16,171 nucleotides of DNA, taken from UBA3792 sp964426415. Lineage in GTDB: Bacteria > Bacillota > Clostridia > Christensenellales > CAG-138. Under the pieces are notes generated by a model, which worked only from the letters and a program-made list of their open reading frames with translations, did no database searches and was not told the DNA's origin. Location: assembly GCA_964426415.1 (NCBI GenBank), contig CAYRQM010000037.1:1-16171 (forward strand), in the 5' to 3' direction. This document shows positions 13,506 through 16,171 of this stretch, in pieces. Position numbers and translations under genes: made by a program. Every line of letters begins with the position of its first letter. Position 1 is the first letter of the stretch.

Positions 13506-14560
13506 TGGGTTTTTACCGCGGCAAGCGGGTCTTTATAACGGGACATACGGGGTTCAAGGGCGCTTGGCTTTGCCACATCCTCAAGCGTGCAGGCGCCGTC
13601 GTCACGGGCTATGCGCTTGCGCCGAACACCACACCCGCCCTCTTTTCGCTGGCGGATACGGCGAAGGGCATGACGTCCGTGCTTGGCGACATCCGCGACT
13701 TGGACGCGCTGGCGCGTGCGTTTACTGCCGCGCAGCCCGAAATCGTCCTGCATTTGGCGGCACAGCCCATCGTGCGGGAAGGCTATCGTGCGCCGCGCAC
13801 GACCTACGAAACCAACGTGATGGGCACGGTCAATCTTTTGGAGTGCGTCCGCAACACGCCGTCCGTTCGCTCCGTGCTGAACGTGACCACCGATAAGGTC
13901 TACGAAAATTCCGAACGTGCCGCGGGCTATTCCGAAGACGAAAAGTTAGACGGCTTTGACCCGTATTCCAACAGCAAAAGCTGTTCCGAGCTGGCGACCC
14001 ACTGCTATCGCCGTTCCTTCTTTGCGGACGGCGTGCCTGCCATCTCCACGGCGCGGGCGGGCAACGTGATTGGCGGCGGCGATTTTGCCGCGGATCGCAT
14101 CGTCCCCGACTGCGTGCGGGCGGCGTGCAGCGGCACGACGGTCGTGGTGCGCAATCCCCATTCCACGCGGCCGTATCAACACGTTTTGGAGCCGCTGTTC
14201 GCCTACCTCATGATCGCAAGGGCACAGGCGCTCGATCCGTCCAAGGCGGGCTGGTACAACGTGGGCCCCGACGACCGCGACTGCTTCGAAACGGGCGCGT
14301 TGGTGGACACGTTTTTGGACTGCTGGGGCGAAGGGCTGCACGCCGCCGCCCGTCCCGACAACGGCCCCCACGAAGCCAACTATCTCAAGCTGGACAACCG
14401 CAAGCTCAAAGAAACGTTCGGCTGGACGCCCTGTTGGGATCTTGTCACCGCCATCCAAAAAACGGTGGATTGGACAAAAGCATGGCGCGACGGCGACAGC
14501 GTGACCGCCGTCATGGACGCGCAGATCGACGCATTTTCCAATATATTCCCGATTCGGTAG
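13505..14560 (+). CDS. rfbG: CDP-glucose 4,6-dehydratase RfbG
   Basis: This extended SDR enzyme with bound NAD converts CDP-glucose to CDP-4-dehydro-6-deoxyglucose. The 351-residue product begins FYRGKRVFITGHTGFKGAW, with the TGHTGFKG Rossmann motif. The catalytic pair is Tyr154 and Lys158 in DPYSNSKSCSE, and the TTDKVYEN segment matches the family's active-site Thr/Asp loop. HSTRPYQHVLEPL is a further family hallmark. ATG at 13505 overlaps the rfbF stop (TGATG); GGAGG lies 11 bases upstream. In-frame ATG at 13496 or GTG at 13502 are alternatives adding one to three residues. Genes on both sides belong to the same pathway. Confidence 0.94.
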   Translation: MGFYRGKRVFITGHTGFKGAWLCHILKRAGAVVTGYALAPNTTPALFSLADTAKGMTSVLGDIRDLDALARAFTAAQPEIVLHLAAQPIVREGYRAPRTTYETNVMGTVNLLECVRNTPSVRSVLNVTTDKVYENSERAAGYSEDEKLDGFDPYSNSKSCSELATHCYRRSFFADGVPAISTARAGNVIGGGDFAADRIVPDCVRAACSGTTVVVRNPHSTRPYQHVLEPLFAYLMIARAQALDPSKAGWYNVGPDDRDCFETGALVDTFLDCWGEGLHAAARPDNGPHEANYLKLDNRKLKETFGWTPCWDLVTAIQKTVDWTKAWRDGDSVTAVMDAQIDAFSNIFPIR

Positions 14561-14568
14561 GAGCCGGT

Positions 14569-15153
14569 ATGCCATTTTCTTTCATCAAAACCGAGATCGA
14601 CGGGCTCGTCAAGATTCAGCCGCACCTGCATGAAGATGCACGGGGCGTGTACAAGAAGTACTATGAAAAAGAAGTGTTTGCCGAAAACGGAATCGGATGC
14701 GCCTTTACGGAGTCCAGTGACATCCGTTCCGACAAGGGCGCGCTGCGCGGCTTGCATTATCAGTCCGTGGATGCGCAGGCAAAGCTGATTCACGTTCTTT
14801 CGGGCAAGCTGTTCGACGTCGCGTTGGATTTGCGGCGCGATTCGCCCACCTTCGGCAAGTATCACGCAGAGCTTTTGGACGCCAAGGACGATTTGGTTCT
14901 GTTCATCCCCGAAACGTTTGCCCATGGGTTCCTTTCCTTGACGGACGATACGGTGTTCTCCTATTTGTGCTCCGGCAGGTATTGTCCCGCATCCTGCGGC
15001 GGCATCCTGTGGAACGATCCCGCGCTTGCCATTCCGTGGCCCCTTTCCCAATTCGGCATCACCCAAGTCGTCGCCACCGAGAAGGATTTGCATTGGCCCA
15101 CCTTTGCGGCGTATGCGGCACGCGGCGCTGCCGAGCAGGAGGTGCAGCCATGA
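14569..15153 (+). CDS. RmlC-like nucleotide-sugar 3,5-epimerase
   Basis: The 194-residue protein belongs to the dTDP-4-dehydrorhamnose 3,5-epimerase (cupin) family. The catalytic base is His63 in LRGLHYQ. QAKLIHVLSGKLFDVALDLR and SPTFGKYHAELL follow, then IPETFAHGF and the catalytic Tyr candidate Tyr138 in GRYCP. GGILWNDPALAIPWP closes the motif set. In this operon the likely substrate is CDP-4-dehydro-6-deoxyglucose rather than the dTDP form, as for AscE-type epimerases; whether C3, C5 or both are epimerised is unknown. AGGAG precedes ATG, eight bases after rfbG. Its stop overlaps the next gene by four bases. Confidence 0.88.
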   Translation: MPFSFIKTEIDGLVKIQPHLHEDARGVYKKYYEKEVFAENGIGCAFTESSDIRSDKGALRGLHYQSVDAQAKLIHVLSGKLFDVALDLRRDSPTFGKYHAELLDAKDDLVLFIPETFAHGFLSLTDDTVFSYLCSGRYCPASCGGILWNDPALAIPWPLSQFGITQVVATEKDLHWPTFAAYAARGAAEQEVQP

Positions 15154-16088
15154 AAAAAGCAATCGTGACGGGCGCGTCGGGATTCATCGGTAATCGCGTG
15201 GTGCGCACGCTTCTTTCCCACGGGGTGCAGGTCATCGCCGTGGTGCGCAGCGGCAATGCGCACGCCGAAGCGCTGTCCGATTTGCCCGTTCGTGTTGTTG
15301 AATGCGACATCTGCGACTTGGGCACGCTTGCCGATCGCATCGCCGATCGGGATGTGGACGCCGTGTTTCACTTGGCATGGCAAGGGGTGATCGGCGCCGA
15401 CGCAAAGGATGAAGCCGTGCAGATGCAAAATCTGCGCGGCACGCTGCAGCTGATTGGCGCCGCACACACGCTGGGCGTCGGCACGTTCGTCGGCGCAGGC
15501 AGCATGCACGAGGCAGAAAGCATTCTCGAAATGGCGCAGGACAAGCCCATCTCCAACCTTGGCTATATGTACAAGGGCGCCAAGATCGCCGCCCATTGGA
15601 TGGGAAAGGCAAAGGCGGGAAGCCTCAAGATGCGCTTCTTTTGGCCGCTGATCAACACCTATGGCGAGGGCGAACGGCAAGATCGTTTGCTCAACATGGT
15701 CATTCGACACGTTTTGCGCGGCGAGACGCCGCCGTTGTCCCAAGGGCTTCAATACTATGACTTTGTCCACGTCAGCGACGTGGCGCAAGCGCTCTATCTG
15801 ATTGCAGAACGGGGCGTGGACGGAACGAACTACGTCATCGGATCGGGACACGCCCGCCCGCTGCGCGACTTTTTGGTCGAGGTGGGCAGGATTGCAAACG
15901 AATTGCGCACCGATGGGAACGTCATCCCGCTCGGATTTGGTGCAATCACCGCCAATGCGATTTGCCTGCCGCCCGAAACGTTCGATGTGACCGCGTTGAC
16001 GCGGGACACGGGCTTTACGCCGCAGGTCTCCTTTGAAGAAGGCGTGCGCAGGACGGCTGCATGGCTGATCGCCCATCCGAACTGCTGA
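15150..16088 (+). CDS. SDR NAD(P)-dependent nucleotide-sugar reductase/epimerase
   Basis: The 312-residue extended SDR protein starts MKKAIVTGASGFIGNRVV, with the TGxxGxxG cofactor loop. The catalytic triad is visible as Ser118 (GAGSM), Tyr141 and Lys145 (YKGAK). RFFWPLINTYGEGER and YDFVHVSDVAQAL are typical of sugar-nucleotide reductases and epimerases. In context it probably reduces the 4-keto group of the CDP-6-deoxyhexulose, the RmlD-like or AscF-like last step; a 4-epimerase is the alternative. AGGAGGTG lies before ATG, which overlaps the upstream stop (ATGA). It is the last gene before the right-edge repeat, so the operon may have been cut here. Confidence 0.85.
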   Translation: MKKAIVTGASGFIGNRVVRTLLSHGVQVIAVVRSGNAHAEALSDLPVRVVECDICDLGTLADRIADRDVDAVFHLAWQGVIGADAKDEAVQMQNLRGTLQLIGAAHTLGVGTFVGAGSMHEAESILEMAQDKPISNLGYMYKGAKIAAHWMGKAKAGSLKMRFFWPLINTYGEGERQDRLLNMVIRHVLRGETPPLSQGLQYYDFVHVSDVAQALYLIAERGVDGTNYVIGSGHARPLRDFLVEVGRIANELRTDGNVIPLGFGAITANAICLPPETFDVTALTRDTGFTPQVSFEEGVRRTAAWLIAHPNC

Positions 16089-16119
16089 TTTTCCTCGTTC
16101 TTCCGCTGCATCCGACTTG

Positions 16120-16170
16120 GTTGGTGTAAAATAGTTCCGGGTAAAAGTGAGGGAGGATTGCGTGTAGGGG
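16120..16170 (+). repeat. Right copy of the 51-bp terminal inverted repeat
   Basis: Exact reverse complement of 1-51, 31 bases after the reductase stop. Reading outward it offers TAAAAT (16127-16132) as a possible -10 and GGGAGG (16151-16156), but the only nearby GTG is followed at once by TAG, so no start codon is visible before the window ends. Confidence 0.85.
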
Positions 16171-16171
16171 G

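Noticed and set aside
1..16171. Evidence for a circular element or a direct terminal repeat
   Set aside because: The matching ends are inverted, not direct, so they do not indicate a closed circle.

Overview
The window reads as chromosomal DNA of a GC-rich, endospore-forming Clostridia-type bacterium (Bacillota), probably an uncultivated gut lineage. The spore signal is a protein with SPOCS (DUF3794) regions and a C-terminal LysM domain, resembling SipL. Other support comes from strong AGGAGG ribosome binding sites, sigma-A promoters often carrying a GTGGTATnAT extended -10, a clostridial hexameric-type glutamate dehydrogenase, and dispersed intergenic repeats. Assignment below class level is inference. 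No tRNA, rRNA, phage gene or CRISPR array was seen.

Layout. Both edges are a perfect 51-bp inverted repeat (1-51 and 16120-16170), so the piece is bounded by two oppositely facing copies of the same sequence. From the left come mutY (minus) and a divergent ywlG/UPF0340 gene (plus) sharing a palindromic promoter. A previously easy-to-miss 43-residue membrane protein with its own promoter and terminator follows. Next are a zinc-ribbon membrane protein (minus) and a DUF2007-type zinc-ribbon gene coupled to a membrane protein (minus). An alaA-like aminotransferase (plus) faces a ModE-like regulator-dapF pair (minus). Then come a SipL-like spore protein (plus), gdhA (plus), a GNAT acetyltransferase (plus) and a second zinc-ribbon membrane protein (minus).

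From 11051 to about 11678 lies a gene-free island of repeats: a copy of a hairpin repeat also found at 4951-5033, short palindromes, a degenerate 60-bp pair and a nearly exact 91-bp tandem duplication. Immediately after it a single promoter drives a tight five-gene operon: a GT2 glycosyltransferase, rfbF, rfbG, an RmlC-like epimerase and an SDR reductase.

How the genes work together. RfbF makes CDP-glucose and RfbG converts it to CDP-4-dehydro-6-deoxyglucose. The RmlC-like protein could epimerise C3/C5, the SDR could reduce the 4-keto group, and the glycosyltransferase could transfer the sugar to a surface glycan. This is a step-for-step CDP analogue of the dTDP-rhamnose (RmlABCD) route, and no 3-dehydrase (RfbH) is present in the window. 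The remaining genes are housekeeping: DNA repair, alanine/glutamate nitrogen metabolism, diaminopimelate synthesis and sporulation. The most interesting points are the edge repeats, the CDP-hexose cassette, a predicted leaderless mutY, a hairpin at the very 5' end of the gdhA mRNA, and a dispersed repeat whose hairpin shows a compensatory base change.
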